Positions 1 through 5,907 of a stretch of 8,226 bases of DNA are shown here, in pieces. Within the stretch, counting starts at the first letter, position 1. Every line of letters starts with the position of its first letter. The position numbers were made by a program, and so were the translations under genes. This stretch comes from Anaerolineae bacterium. Lineage in GTDB: Bacteria; Chloroflexota; Anaerolineae; Aggregatilineales; Phototrophicaceae. Location: contig JADLHH010000228.1 of assembly GCA_020848855.1 (NCBI GenBank), forward strand, positions 1 to 8,226, given 5' to 3'. The notes beneath the pieces are model-generated. The model ran no database searches. It was not told the DNA's origin and saw only the letters and a program-made list of their open reading frames with translations.

Positions 1-935
1 CTCGCCGGTTCGGGCATGGGCATGTCGAACAGCGCCATCTGCTCGTTGGGCGCGCGCACGGCGATGCGGCTCAACTGGTTGAACAGGCTGTTGAATTCCA
101 TCTCGCGGAAGAGTTCTTCGACCTGCGTCTTGTTGAAGTCGTGGGCGACGCAGCGGTTCAGCGTCAGCGTGAAGGGCACGTCGCACAGGATGGTCGCCAG
201 CCGCTTGCTCAGAAATGCCGACTCGCGCCCCTCGATCAGTTTTTTCTGAGTCGCGCCCTTGATCTCGTCGAGATGATCGTAAATGCCCTCGACCGTGCCG
301 AACTGCGTCAGCAGCGCCGTTGCCGTCTTTTCGCCGATGCCGCGCACGCCGGGGATGTTGTCGGACGTGTCGCCTTCGAGCGCCTTCAGGTCGATTAGCT
401 GCAGCGGCTCCAGCCCGTAATCTGCGCGGAAGCGCGCCACATCGTAGATTTCGGCGGGCACGCCCGGCTTGGGGATGATCAGGCGGACGGTGACGTGGTC
501 GGTGAGCAGCTGCAGCAGGTCGCGGTCGCCGGTGACGACGCGCACGTCGACGCCCTGTTCCTGCGCCTGCCCGGCGACCGTGCCCATCAGGTCGTCGGCT
601 TCGTAGCCCGGCAGCGACAGGATCGGAATATTGAAGGTTTCGACCATCTGCTTGATGCGCCAAATCTGCGCGGCAAGCTCGTCGGGCATTTTCTCGCGCG
701 TGCCCTTGTACTCGCCGTAGAGTTGGTCGCGCCCGCTCAAGCCCTCGTCAAACGCCACCGCCAGATAAAACGGGCGGTCTTTTTCGAGGATGTCCATCAG
801 CGTGCGCGTGAAGCCGAACACCGCGCTGGTGACTTCCCCGCTGCTGGTCATGAACGGGCGGTTGATGGTGGCGAAGTAGTGACGGTACGCCAGTCCGTGA
901 CCGTCGAGGATGTAGAACACGGGGCGCTGGGACAT
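1..935 (-). CDS. polA: DNA polymerase I, N-terminal 5'-3' exonuclease part (partial)
   Basis: The visible 311 residues form the 5'-nuclease (FEN-like) domain of Pol I, which removes RNA primers and displaced flaps during Okazaki fragment maturation and excision repair. The metal-binding acids known from this family can be placed: D11 in the LDGHGLAYR motif, D63, E112/D114/D115 in YEADD, D137 and D139 in TGDRD, and D189 and D192 in GDTSDNIPG. The last is followed by the helix-3-turn-helix segment GVRGIGEKTA that grips the DNA duplex. None is missing. The start at 935 is supported by GGAGAG five bases upstream and by the usual distance to the first Asp. The frame stays open through the left edge (residue 311 reads EPA), so the 3'-5' exonuclease and polymerase domains should lie outside the window. 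A stand-alone 5'-nuclease is the alternative, but the reading frame already runs past the usual end of one. Confidence 0.88.
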   Translation of the reverse strand, partial: MSQRPVFYILDGHGLAYRHYFATINRPFMTSSGEVTSAVFGFTRTLMDILEKDRPFYLAVAFDEGLSGRDQLYGEYKGTREKMPDELAAQIWRIKQMVETFNIPILSLPGYEADDLMGTVAGQAQEQGVDVRVVTGDRDLLQLLTDHVTVRLIIPKPGVPAEIYDVARFRADYGLEPLQLIDLKALEGDTSDNIPGVRGIGEKTATALLTQFGTVEGIYDHLDEIKGATQKKLIEGRESAFLSKRLATILCDVPFTLTLNRCVAHDFNKTQVEELFREMEFNSLFNQLSRIAVRAPNEQMALFDMPMPEPA

Positions 936-940
936 GAGTT

Positions 941-978
941 CTCTCCGTCAGTGGCGAACATCTGAGCGGATTATTGTA
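941..978 (-). promoter_or_regulatory. Candidate -10 box and ribosome binding site of polA
   Basis: Reading the minus strand, TACAAT (973-978) is a five-of-six match to the sigma-70-type -10 box and would give a 5' leader of about 30 bases. GGAGAG (941-946) sits five bases before the ATG and fixes the start codon. The -35 position holds only a weak match (TACTCA at 17 bp). The box lies about 12 bp from the left end of the repeat element at 991-1206, so that element now occupies this promoter's upstream region. The ribosome binding site is solid; the promoter is tentative. Confidence 0.4.
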
Positions 979-1005
979 ACACAAGAATCCAGTGCTGAGT
1001 ACCGA

Positions 1006-1027
1006 GTGCCGGGCTTGCTTCGCAAGC
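1006..1027. repeat. REP-like palindromic unit, copy A
   Basis: GCTTGC (1013-1018) and GCAAGC (1022-1027) form a perfect 6-bp stem around a TTC loop. From 1007 the sequence aligns with copy B (1072-1092) at 17 of 21 positions, following TGCCG-GCTT-CTT-GCAA-C, so the two are diverged copies of one unit. In copy A the outer TGCCGAG/CTCGGCA pairing of copy B is partly lost and the inner stem is better. Members of a family that keep folding potential while varying which stem pairs are typical of REP-like elements. Confidence 0.5.
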
Positions 1028-1067
1028 GAGTGCTGAGTAAAAGCCAAATTGCACGCAACAGGATCAC

Positions 1068-1098
1068 AAAATGCCGAGCTTACTTAGCAAACTCGGCA
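1068..1098 (-). terminator. Palindromic unit copy B, possible terminator of the 1214-4444 gene
   Basis: TGCCGAG (1072-1078) pairs perfectly with CTCGGCA (1092-1098) around a 13-base loop. Read on the minus strand the stem is followed at once by TTTTGTG (the four Ts are 1068-1071), giving the shape of a weak intrinsic terminator about 115 bases past the stop codon at 1214. It is also the second copy of the palindromic unit described at 1006-1027, so any termination role may be secondary to its being a repeat. The stem is short and the loop long, hence modest confidence in termination. Confidence 0.35.
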
Positions 1099-1138
1099 CT
1101 CATCGATGACCGATATAGACACTGCCTGATCGGTGGTC

Positions 1139-1158
1139 GGGCGCAGCACGCTGCTCCC
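1139..1158. repeat. GC-rich palindrome
   Basis: GGG (1139-1141) and GCAGC (1143-1147) mirror GCTGC (1150-1154) and CCC (1156-1158), with one C/T mismatch, giving a near-perfect 20-bp palindrome. No T-run follows on either strand, so it does not look like an intrinsic terminator. It lies inside the repeat element 991-1206 and is probably one of its structural parts. Confidence 0.4.
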
Positions 1159-1213
1159 TACAAAAACGGCAATCTCCATTTGGGTCATCTATCAGTACTG
1201 GGCACTATCTCTG

Positions 1214-4200
1214 CTACTCCATGCGCTCGAAGTTGATGAACTGCTGGATTTCCTCGACATCGAGGTCGCGCCCCGGCGTGACGACAAGGTAGCCGTCCGC
1301 CCACAAGCCGTTGTCGGTGTACGTCGGGTTCTGGGCGTGCGCCAGCGCTGCCGAGCGCCGCTTGAGTTCGCGCATGATCTGGTAGGCGGGTTCTTCGCCG
1401 GGCACGTCCGCCAGCACGTAGACGTAATCCTCGTGCACCTGAAGCGAGCGGATCGTCCAGCCCTGCTCGCGCATCTGGACGTTCAGCCCGGCGCTGACCG
1501 CCTGCGATGCCGCCGGGTCGAGGTGTGCTGCGGGGTCGCGCAGCAGCCAGACGCAGGCATAGGGCGTGCGGGTGGCATCGTCCACTGCAGGGACTACCGG
1601 CGCGGGCGCTTCGGGGATGGCGGCGGGCGCTTCCGGCACGCTCGCCAGCGCCTCGACCAGCCGCTGCCCCTGACGGCGAATATCGCGCAGCGGTGTCGTC
1701 CCGGCGAAAATCAGCGAGAGCGTGAAATCCGCCTCGGTGCGCCGCGAGTAGAGCATGTAGTCCTTGCCGCTGCCCGGCGCGGTGATGAAGCGAATACGCG
1801 CTTCGCCGGGCGCGGCGTCCCAGTCGTCGGCGATGGTATCGCGCAGTTCCTCGATCTCGGCTTCCGGTATCCGTCCGGTGTAGGCGATGATCTGCCTGTC
1901 GCGGGCGAGCAGCGACGCTTCGGCGGTCAGTTCCAGCGAGGCATCGGTCAGGCTGAGCGCCATCTGGGCGATATAGTCGTCTTCCGAAAGCACCGGCTCA
2001 GGGACGGGTTCCGGTTCCGGCGGCTGCGCGGCAGGCTCGACCGAGGTCTCGGTGTACAGCGCGCCGGAAGCATAGCCGGTTTCGCCATGCACTTCGAACG
2101 CCGCCATCATTTCGAACTGAGTGTTGAAATCCTGCTCCGGCAGATCGTACCACAGCGCATCCGACTCGTCGGAGACGCCTTCTTCGACGAATTCGCCCGC
2201 GTAGCCCTGATCGTCCACCGGGCGCGCGCCGGAAGCCGGCGTTTCTTCAGGGAAGGCTTCGTCCCACGTATAGAGCTGCGGGACGGGCGATTCGTCGGCA
2301 AGGGCTTCGTCGGCGAACGTCTCTTCCGCTTCCCCTACGCCATGAACGACGGTCGCGTCGAGCGACTGATGCACCACCGTCGCGTCCGCCGGGAATTCCT
2401 CCGGCAGCGAATCCGGGAACTGGTAGGTTTCTTCGGCAGCGCGCGGCACCTGTTCAAGCCACTCGGTTTCGAGCGTCTCCGGGTGCTGCTCAATCGCCTG
2501 CCCGCGCGAAGCGATGGTCGTCTGGTCGGCGAACAGGTCTTCGGACGGCTCGACCGGCGTCGATTCGTCCGGCAGGTCTTCGGGCATTTCTTCGGGCAGG
2601 AATTCCGGCTCCCGGACAAGGAAGGCATCATCCTGCACGGCAGCCTGCCTGCTCGTCCACGACGGCAGCGGCTGTACCAAAGGACGGTGCAGCGGCAGTT
2701 GGGCGTCGATATTCGCCAGCAGTTCTTCGAGCGAGAAAGTTCCGCCCGACATTGTCTTCTGGAGCGTGCGCTCAAGGATGATGCGCGCGGGGGTCGGCTG
2801 ATCTTCGTCGTCGAACTGGAAATCGTCGGATTTGCGCGGCTTACCGGACGCGCGACGCGGTCCCACATCGAAATCGTCGGGGAGCGCCGACACGATATCG
2901 TCCGGCGGCGCACCCTCGCCGCCCTCGTCGCCGCCCAGGATGGACAGAACGTTGCGGAAGCTGCGATCCTGCACGCCTTCGACCAGATCGCTGACTGTAC
3001 CGTTTTCCTCGAAGTCCGGCGGCGCGGGTTCTTCCTTCGAAAGCCGGTCGAAGGCGGTCAGCAGCGGCGACCGAGGCGGCTCCGGCGCGGCGCGCGGGGG
3101 TTCTGGTTCCGGCGGATATTCCGGCGGCGGCTCGAACTGCGACAGCGGCGCGGTCTCCGGTCGATCCGGTCTATCAAAGAACGATGGCTCGTCAGAGAAC
3201 GACGGCTCATCAAAGAACTGTGGCTCATCCGGTTCGACCGCGTCGGCTTCCGGCGCGAACCAGTCGGATTCGGGGGTATCTGCCGGCGGTTCCGGCGCGA
3301 ACACGTCGGCTTCCGGCGCATCGTTCGCCGCGCCCCAGCCCGGCGCGGCTTCCAGCGCCTCGGCTTCGGAGACGATGCCCTCCAGCGAAGCGGTCGAGGC
3401 GTACCAGTCTGGCTTGGCTTCCTCCTGCGGCTCAGACGGCAGCTTATCTGGGAGTCCGGTCGAGCCGTACCAATCCGGCATCGACTCCGGTTCCACTGTG
3501 CGCGGCTTCGAGGTGAACAAGTCCGGGTCGTCGTTCGAGGTGAGCCATTCGGAAAGCTCGGACGGCATCTGCCAGTCCGGCGGCGGCTCTTCGGCTTTGG
3601 GCGGCTCCGGCTCCGGTTCGGGCTTGCGCAGCGGCGTGATCTGCGGCTTGGGCGGCGCTGGCGGCTCGTTGTCGAGCGCCTCGGTTCCGCCGCTGAGGAT
3701 GAACTCGACCAACTGCTGCTGGCGCGAGGGCAGCGGGCGGTGCGTCTCTTCGGTGCGCATCGAGTTGACCAGATCGTTGAAGGGGCTGGTTCCCTTCCTA
3801 GGCGCATCCTGCCGGGGTGTGTCCGGCGGAAGCTGGTTCAGCACCTCATCGAACGACGACTCGCGCTTGGAAGACTCGTCAACCCAGTCCAGCTCTTCCG
3901 GCGGACCGGCGGGCGTATCGTCCTCGGCAACCGGCGGCTGGGCGAAAATGTTGGTCGCGCCCGCGTTCAGCACCTCGTCCAGGCTGCCGTATTCCGGCGA
4001 GATGTCGGATGTCGAAGGCGACGCGGGTGTCTCCTTGCTCAGCCGCGAAAGCAGCGCCGTCGTCCCCGGCGATTCGAGGCTGGGGCGCTGGTTGCGCGCG
4101 AAATAGTCGTTGATGGCTTTGATCAGGTCCTGAGCCGTGAAATCGGCAGCGAGCGAGCCGGCGAGTCCCAGCGTACGGGTCTTGCCGGCTTCCAGCTTCG

Positions 4201-4444
4201 GCGCAGCGATAATGGGGATATTCGGCTGCACCGCGCGCAACTGCTGGATGATCTGCTCGCCGCTGTACTCCACAATCGTGAAATCGACGACGGCGATATC
4301 CTGCACGTGATCGGTCAGGTATTCGACCGCCGCTTCGACCGACGTAAACGGATGCACCTCAAACGAAGCGCTGCGTTCCAGCGTCTGTTTGAGCTTGATG
4401 GCGAAGGGGAGCTGCCCGTGTACGATCAGAACCTGCGTTGTCAT
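1214..4444 (-). CDS. Receiver-like / disordered / C-terminal Y1-transposase-like multidomain protein
   Basis: 1076 residues, function unknown. Residues 1-118 have the alternating strand-helix pattern of a response-regulator receiver domain with an Asp at the phospho-acceptor position (D54, VVDFTI). The acidic pair near the N-terminus is replaced by H9-G10 and the conserved Lys is absent. Residues about 119-818 are Pro/Glu/Asp/Ser-rich and probably disordered, with repeated short motifs (SLDEVLN, SFDEVLN, PFNDLVN; PDWY). Residues about 821-936 could be a roadblock/LC7-like alpha-beta domain (tentative). Residues about 958-1076 follow the Y1 (IS200/REP) transposase layout, but the HUH histidines are Y1007 and Y1009 (DYVYVL) and the catalytic Tyr position appears to be F1069 (IQQFI). 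LWADGYLVVTPG (1047-1058) fits the family's LW-GY-T-G signature. No signal peptide or membrane segment is seen, so it is likely cytoplasmic. The start at 4444 is set by the receiver fold and a promoter that abuts the ATG. Confidence 0.85.
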   Translation of the reverse strand: MTTQVLIVHGQLPFAIKLKQTLERSASFEVHPFTSVEAAVEYLTDHVQDIAVVDFTIVEYSGEQIIQQLRAVQPNIPIIAAPKLEAGKTRTLGLAGSLAADFTAQDLIKAINDYFARNQRPSLESPGTTALLSRLSKETPASPSTSDISPEYGSLDEVLNAGATNIFAQPPVAEDDTPAGPPEELDWVDESSKRESSFDEVLNQLPPDTPRQDAPRKGTSPFNDLVNSMRTEETHRPLPSRQQQLVEFILSGGTEALDNEPPAPPKPQITPLRKPEPEPEPPKAEEPPPDWQMPSELSEWLTSNDDPDLFTSKPRTVEPESMPDWYGSTGLPDKLPSEPQEEAKPDWYASTASLEGIVSEAEALEAAPGWGAANDAPEADVFAPEPPADTPESDWFAPEADAVEPDEPQFFDEPSFSDEPSFFDRPDRPETAPLSQFEPPPEYPPEPEPPRAAPEPPRSPLLTAFDRLSKEEPAPPDFEENGTVSDLVEGVQDRSFRNVLSILGGDEGGEGAPPDDIVSALPDDFDVGPRRASGKPRKSDDFQFDDEDQPTPARIILERTLQKTMSGGTFSLEELLANIDAQLPLHRPLVQPLPSWTSRQAAVQDDAFLVREPEFLPEEMPEDLPDESTPVEPSEDLFADQTTIASRGQAIEQHPETLETEWLEQVPRAAEETYQFPDSLPEEFPADATVVHQSLDATVVHGVGEAEETFADEALADESPVPQLYTWDEAFPEETPASGARPVDDQGYAGEFVEEGVSDESDALWYDLPEQDFNTQFEMMAAFEVHGETGYASGALYTETSVEPAAQPPEPEPVPEPVLSEDDYIAQMALSLTDASLELTAEASLLARDRQIIAYTGRIPEAEIEELRDTIADDWDAAPGEARIRFITAPGSGKDYMLYSRRTEADFTLSLIFAGTTPLRDIRRQGQRLVEALASVPEAPAAIPEAPAPVVPAVDDATRTPYACVWLLRDPAAHLDPAASQAVSAGLNVQMREQGWTIRSLQVHEDYVYVLADVPGEEPAYQIMRELKRRSAALAHAQNPTYTDNGLWADGYLVVTPGRDLDVEEIQQFINFERME
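3174..3227 (-). repeat. Three tandem 18-bp units inside the disordered region
   Basis: Three consecutive 18-bp units (TCAAAGAAC-ATGGCTC-type on the plus strand; 3174-3191, 3192-3209, 3210-3227) differ at a few positions. On the coding strand they encode three six-residue repeats of the form E-P-(S/Q)-F-(F/S)-D, around residues 407-424. The unit is a multiple of three, so gain or loss of copies keeps the frame. The divergence between units argues that it is not a very recent slippage product. Confidence 0.7.
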
Positions 4445-4450
4445 AATTCG

Positions 4451-4479
4451 ATTCTACAGCGCATCTGTTACAGGGTCAA
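4451..4479 (-). promoter_or_regulatory. Strong promoter abutting the start codon (leaderless)
   Basis: On the minus strand TTGACC (4474-4479) and TAGAAT (4451-4456) are each five-of-six matches to the sigma-70-type -35 and -10 boxes, separated by exactly 17 bp. Only six bases (CGAATT) separate the -10 box from the ATG at 4444. The expected transcription start therefore falls on the A of the start codon, and no Shine-Dalgarno sequence is present. The sequence thus predicts a leaderless mRNA for the 1076-residue protein. An 11-base inverted repeat GCTT-CGT-AAGC (4484-4494) lies just upstream of the -35 box and could be an operator, but it is short. Confidence 0.65.
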
Positions 4480-4557
4480 TTTTGCTTCGTAAGCGCTGCC
4501 GCCGCACAGCACCGCCATAACCCGCCGTCCATGCCAGCGTCCACCCATCATTCTGAG

Positions 4558-4597
4558 GGGAAACCGTCGCGGGGCGCGGTATTACGCGCCCCAACGG
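4558..4597 (-). terminator. GC-rich hairpin, probable terminator of the lipoprotein gene
   Basis: GGGGCGCG (4571-4578) and CGCGCCCC (4585-4592) form a perfect 8-bp stem with a six-base loop. CCGT (4564-4567) and ACGG (4594-4597) can extend it across a small internal loop. On the minus strand the hairpin is followed by TTTCCCC, so the U-tract is short. It lies about 65 bases past the stop codon of the lipoprotein gene and upstream of the promoter of the next gene, where a terminator is expected. Confidence 0.5.
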
Positions 4598-4662
4598 CTG
4601 CGTTAAGGTTCGTTTAGATTTTCATACACCCGCCGCGTTCGAGCAAGCCCCCCTGCCCGCCG

Positions 4663-5823
4663 CTACGGGTTGGCGGCGACCGTGACGGTCGTGATCGCCG
4701 TGTTGTTGACCTCGCTCGCCTCGGTCACCTGCGAGGCGGAGTCGGCTCTGACCTGAATGGTGTGCGAGCCGCTCTCGGTGAATGTCAGGCTGATGTTCAG
4801 CACGATGCTCTCGCCCGGCGCGAGGCTGGAGACGACGCCCAGCGACGTTTCGGTGCTGGTGGACGACGGCGCGGTGACTGTAATCGTGTTGTCGAACTGA
4901 CCGGTGACGCTCAAGCCGGTGTTGGTAATCGTCACCGAGAATGTGCCGCTAGTCGGGGTGTCACCCGGCTCCAGTTGGAGCGACGGCTCGACCAGACTGA
5001 GGTTGGTCACGATCAGATCGGGCAGCCCCGCCGTCGGCGTGGCGGTCGGCGGCTGGGCGGTGAGCGTCAGGGTATTGGTCGGCATGAAGGTCGCGGTGAT
5101 CCTGGGCGTCGGCGTCGGCGGGATCGGCGGGATGCCGATACTCTGGCAGTTGCCGTACAGCGTGACATAGCCGCCGCTCACCCAGCCGGTGGTGATGCCG
5201 ACGCGAATCTGATACCACGAGTTGTCGCCGGTGCGCCCGGTGATCGGCGCGACCGTGCCCGACGCCAGCACGCTGATGCGGTCGTAGACCACGCCGGGAC
5301 CAGTGCGGAAGTTGAGTGGCGCGTTGACGAGCACGCGGCAGGTCGGGTCGTTGGGGTTGATCGGCGGGACGATGATCGGCGGCGGCGCCTGGGTCGCCGT
5401 GACCTGCGCCTGATTCTGGCGCACCGTCAGCGCGATTTCGGCGGGGGCGCTGGCAATCGCGCCGCGATAGGCGATCACCTGCAGCGTGAGCGCGCCGGTG
5501 GTGGTCGGGGTGTAGTCGAGCAGCACGTTCAGGTTGGGGTCGCCGCCGGGGGTCTCGGACGAGACGGTCTTGGCGATCTGCCCATTGGCGAACAACTGGA
5601 CGCGGGTGATTCCGACCGGATCGTTGGCGTTGGCGCTGACCAGAATCTGCTGGTTGACCAGCACCTCAGCCCCATTCTGCGGCGAGAGGATGGTCACGAC
5701 TGGCGTTCCGCTGGAACTGCCGGTGGGAGTCGGCGCGGCGGCGGGCACACCGGAACTGGACAGATTACAGGCGCTGAGCGCCAGAATAACCAAGAGGGTG
5801 AATACCGCGAACCGGTATCGCAT
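4663..5823 (-). CDS. Secreted lipoprotein with Ig-like, SH3b and CARDB-like domains
   Basis: 386 residues. Residues 1-19 are a lipoprotein signal peptide: RYR, a hydrophobic core, then the lipobox L16-S17-A18-C19, so the mature protein should be lipid-anchored outside the membrane. A Ser/Pro/Thr linker leads to an Ig-like beta domain (about 41-135, PVVTILSPQNGAEV opening). Next is an SH3b domain (about 162-226) with the typical LNFRTGPG, W203 and GWVSGGYV elements; C162 and C226 flank it and could form a disulfide. A PT-rich linker (about 227-266) precedes a CARDB-like adhesion domain (about 268-383, PDLIVTNLSL to ASEVNNTAITTVTV). SH3b domains commonly bind cell-wall peptides, so an envelope-binding role is inferred; no catalytic domain is seen. 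The start at 5823 is preferred over an upstream ATG at 5919 because AAGGGA lies five bases before it and the signal peptide begins there. Confidence 0.85.
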   Translation of the reverse strand: MRYRFAVFTLLVILALSACNLSSSGVPAAAPTPTGSSSGTPVVTILSPQNGAEVLVNQQILVSANANDPVGITRVQLFANGQIAKTVSSETPGGDPNLNVLLDYTPTTTGALTLQVIAYRGAIASAPAEIALTVRQNQAQVTATQAPPPIIVPPINPNDPTCRVLVNAPLNFRTGPGVVYDRISVLASGTVAPITGRTGDNSWYQIRVGITTGWVSGGYVTLYGNCQSIGIPPIPPTPTPRITATFMPTNTLTLTAQPPTATPTAGLPDLIVTNLSLVEPSLQLEPGDTPTSGTFSVTITNTGLSVTGQFDNTITVTAPSSTSTETSLGVVSSLAPGESIVLNISLTFTESGSHTIQVRADSASQVTEASEVNNTAITTVTVAANP

Positions 5824-5828
5824 ACCGT

Positions 5829-5834
5829 TCCCTT
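5829..5834 (-). promoter_or_regulatory. Ribosome binding site that decides the lipoprotein start
   Basis: AAGGGA on the minus strand ends five bases before the ATG at 5823. It singles out that ATG over the in-frame one at 5919, which would place 32 extra residues in front of the signal peptide and would also start upstream of the promoter at 5862-5870. Confidence 0.7.
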
Positions 5835-5861
5835 TCGCCGGAATTGGTGAAATACACGCCC

Positions 5862-5870
5862 ATTCTAGCA
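5862..5870 (-). promoter_or_regulatory. Extended -10 promoter of the lipoprotein gene
   Basis: The minus strand reads TGCTAGAAT, that is TAGAAT (5862-5867) preceded by the TGn extension (5868-5870). No good -35 box stands 16-18 bp upstream, as is usual for extended -10 promoters. Transcription would start near 5855, leaving a leader of about 30 bases with a good ribosome binding site. Two inverted sequences, GCGC-centred at 5878-5888 and TTCGC-N6-GCGAA at 5892-5907, lie where a regulator would contact the promoter. Confidence 0.5.
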
Positions 5871-5891
5871 CGGGCAGGCGCAACGCGCATT

Positions 5892-5907
5892 TTCGCAAGA
5901 AAGCGAA
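5892..5907. promoter_or_regulatory. Small inverted repeat upstream of the lipoprotein promoter
   Basis: TTCGC (5892-5896) and GCGAA (5903-5907) are separated by six bases, giving a 16-bp dyad just upstream of the -35 position of the promoter at 5862-5870. Its size and placement suit a dimeric regulator, but a dyad with five-base arms can occur by chance in GC-rich DNA. Confidence 0.2.

Larger units (their letters stand above)
991..1206. repeat. MITE-like intergenic repeat with imperfect inverted ends
   Basis: This element fills most of the 278-bp gap between polA and the gene ending at 1214. Its left end AGTGCTGAGTACCGA (991-1005) matches the reverse complement of its right end (1192-1206, AGTGCCCAGTACTGA) at 12 of 15 positions. 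Inside are a direct repeat of AGTGCTGAGTA (991-1001 and 1029-1039), two related palindromic units and a third GC-rich palindrome. There is no coding potential. I see no clear target-site duplication (flanks AATCC and ATCTC), so mobility is inferred only from the terminal symmetry. The style resembles interspersed intergenic repeats of Chloroflexota genomes, from memory and not checked here. Confidence 0.5.

Noticed and set aside
748..1047. Small minus-strand open frame across the polA start and repeat
   Set aside because: It is out of frame with polA, runs through the repeat element and has no ribosome binding site or recognisable motif.
1214..1570. An intact IS200/IS605 or REP transposase
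   Set aside because: The HUH histidines and catalytic Tyr are replaced and the domain is fused in frame to a long protein, so it is not an active insertion sequence.
1133..4492. A 1119-codon open frame on the plus strand opposite the 1076-residue gene
   Set aside because: It is in exact codon register with the minus-strand gene, so it stays open simply because that gene avoids TTA, CTA and TCA codons, as GC-rich genes do. Its translation is Arg/Gly/Phe-rich with no domain, while the minus strand has recognisable domains, a promoter and low-complexity patterns typical of real protein.
4762..5850. A 362-codon open frame on the plus strand opposite the lipoprotein gene
   Set aside because: Same register effect; the product is Arg/Gly/Asp-rich without motifs, whereas the minus strand gives a lipobox and SH3b signature.
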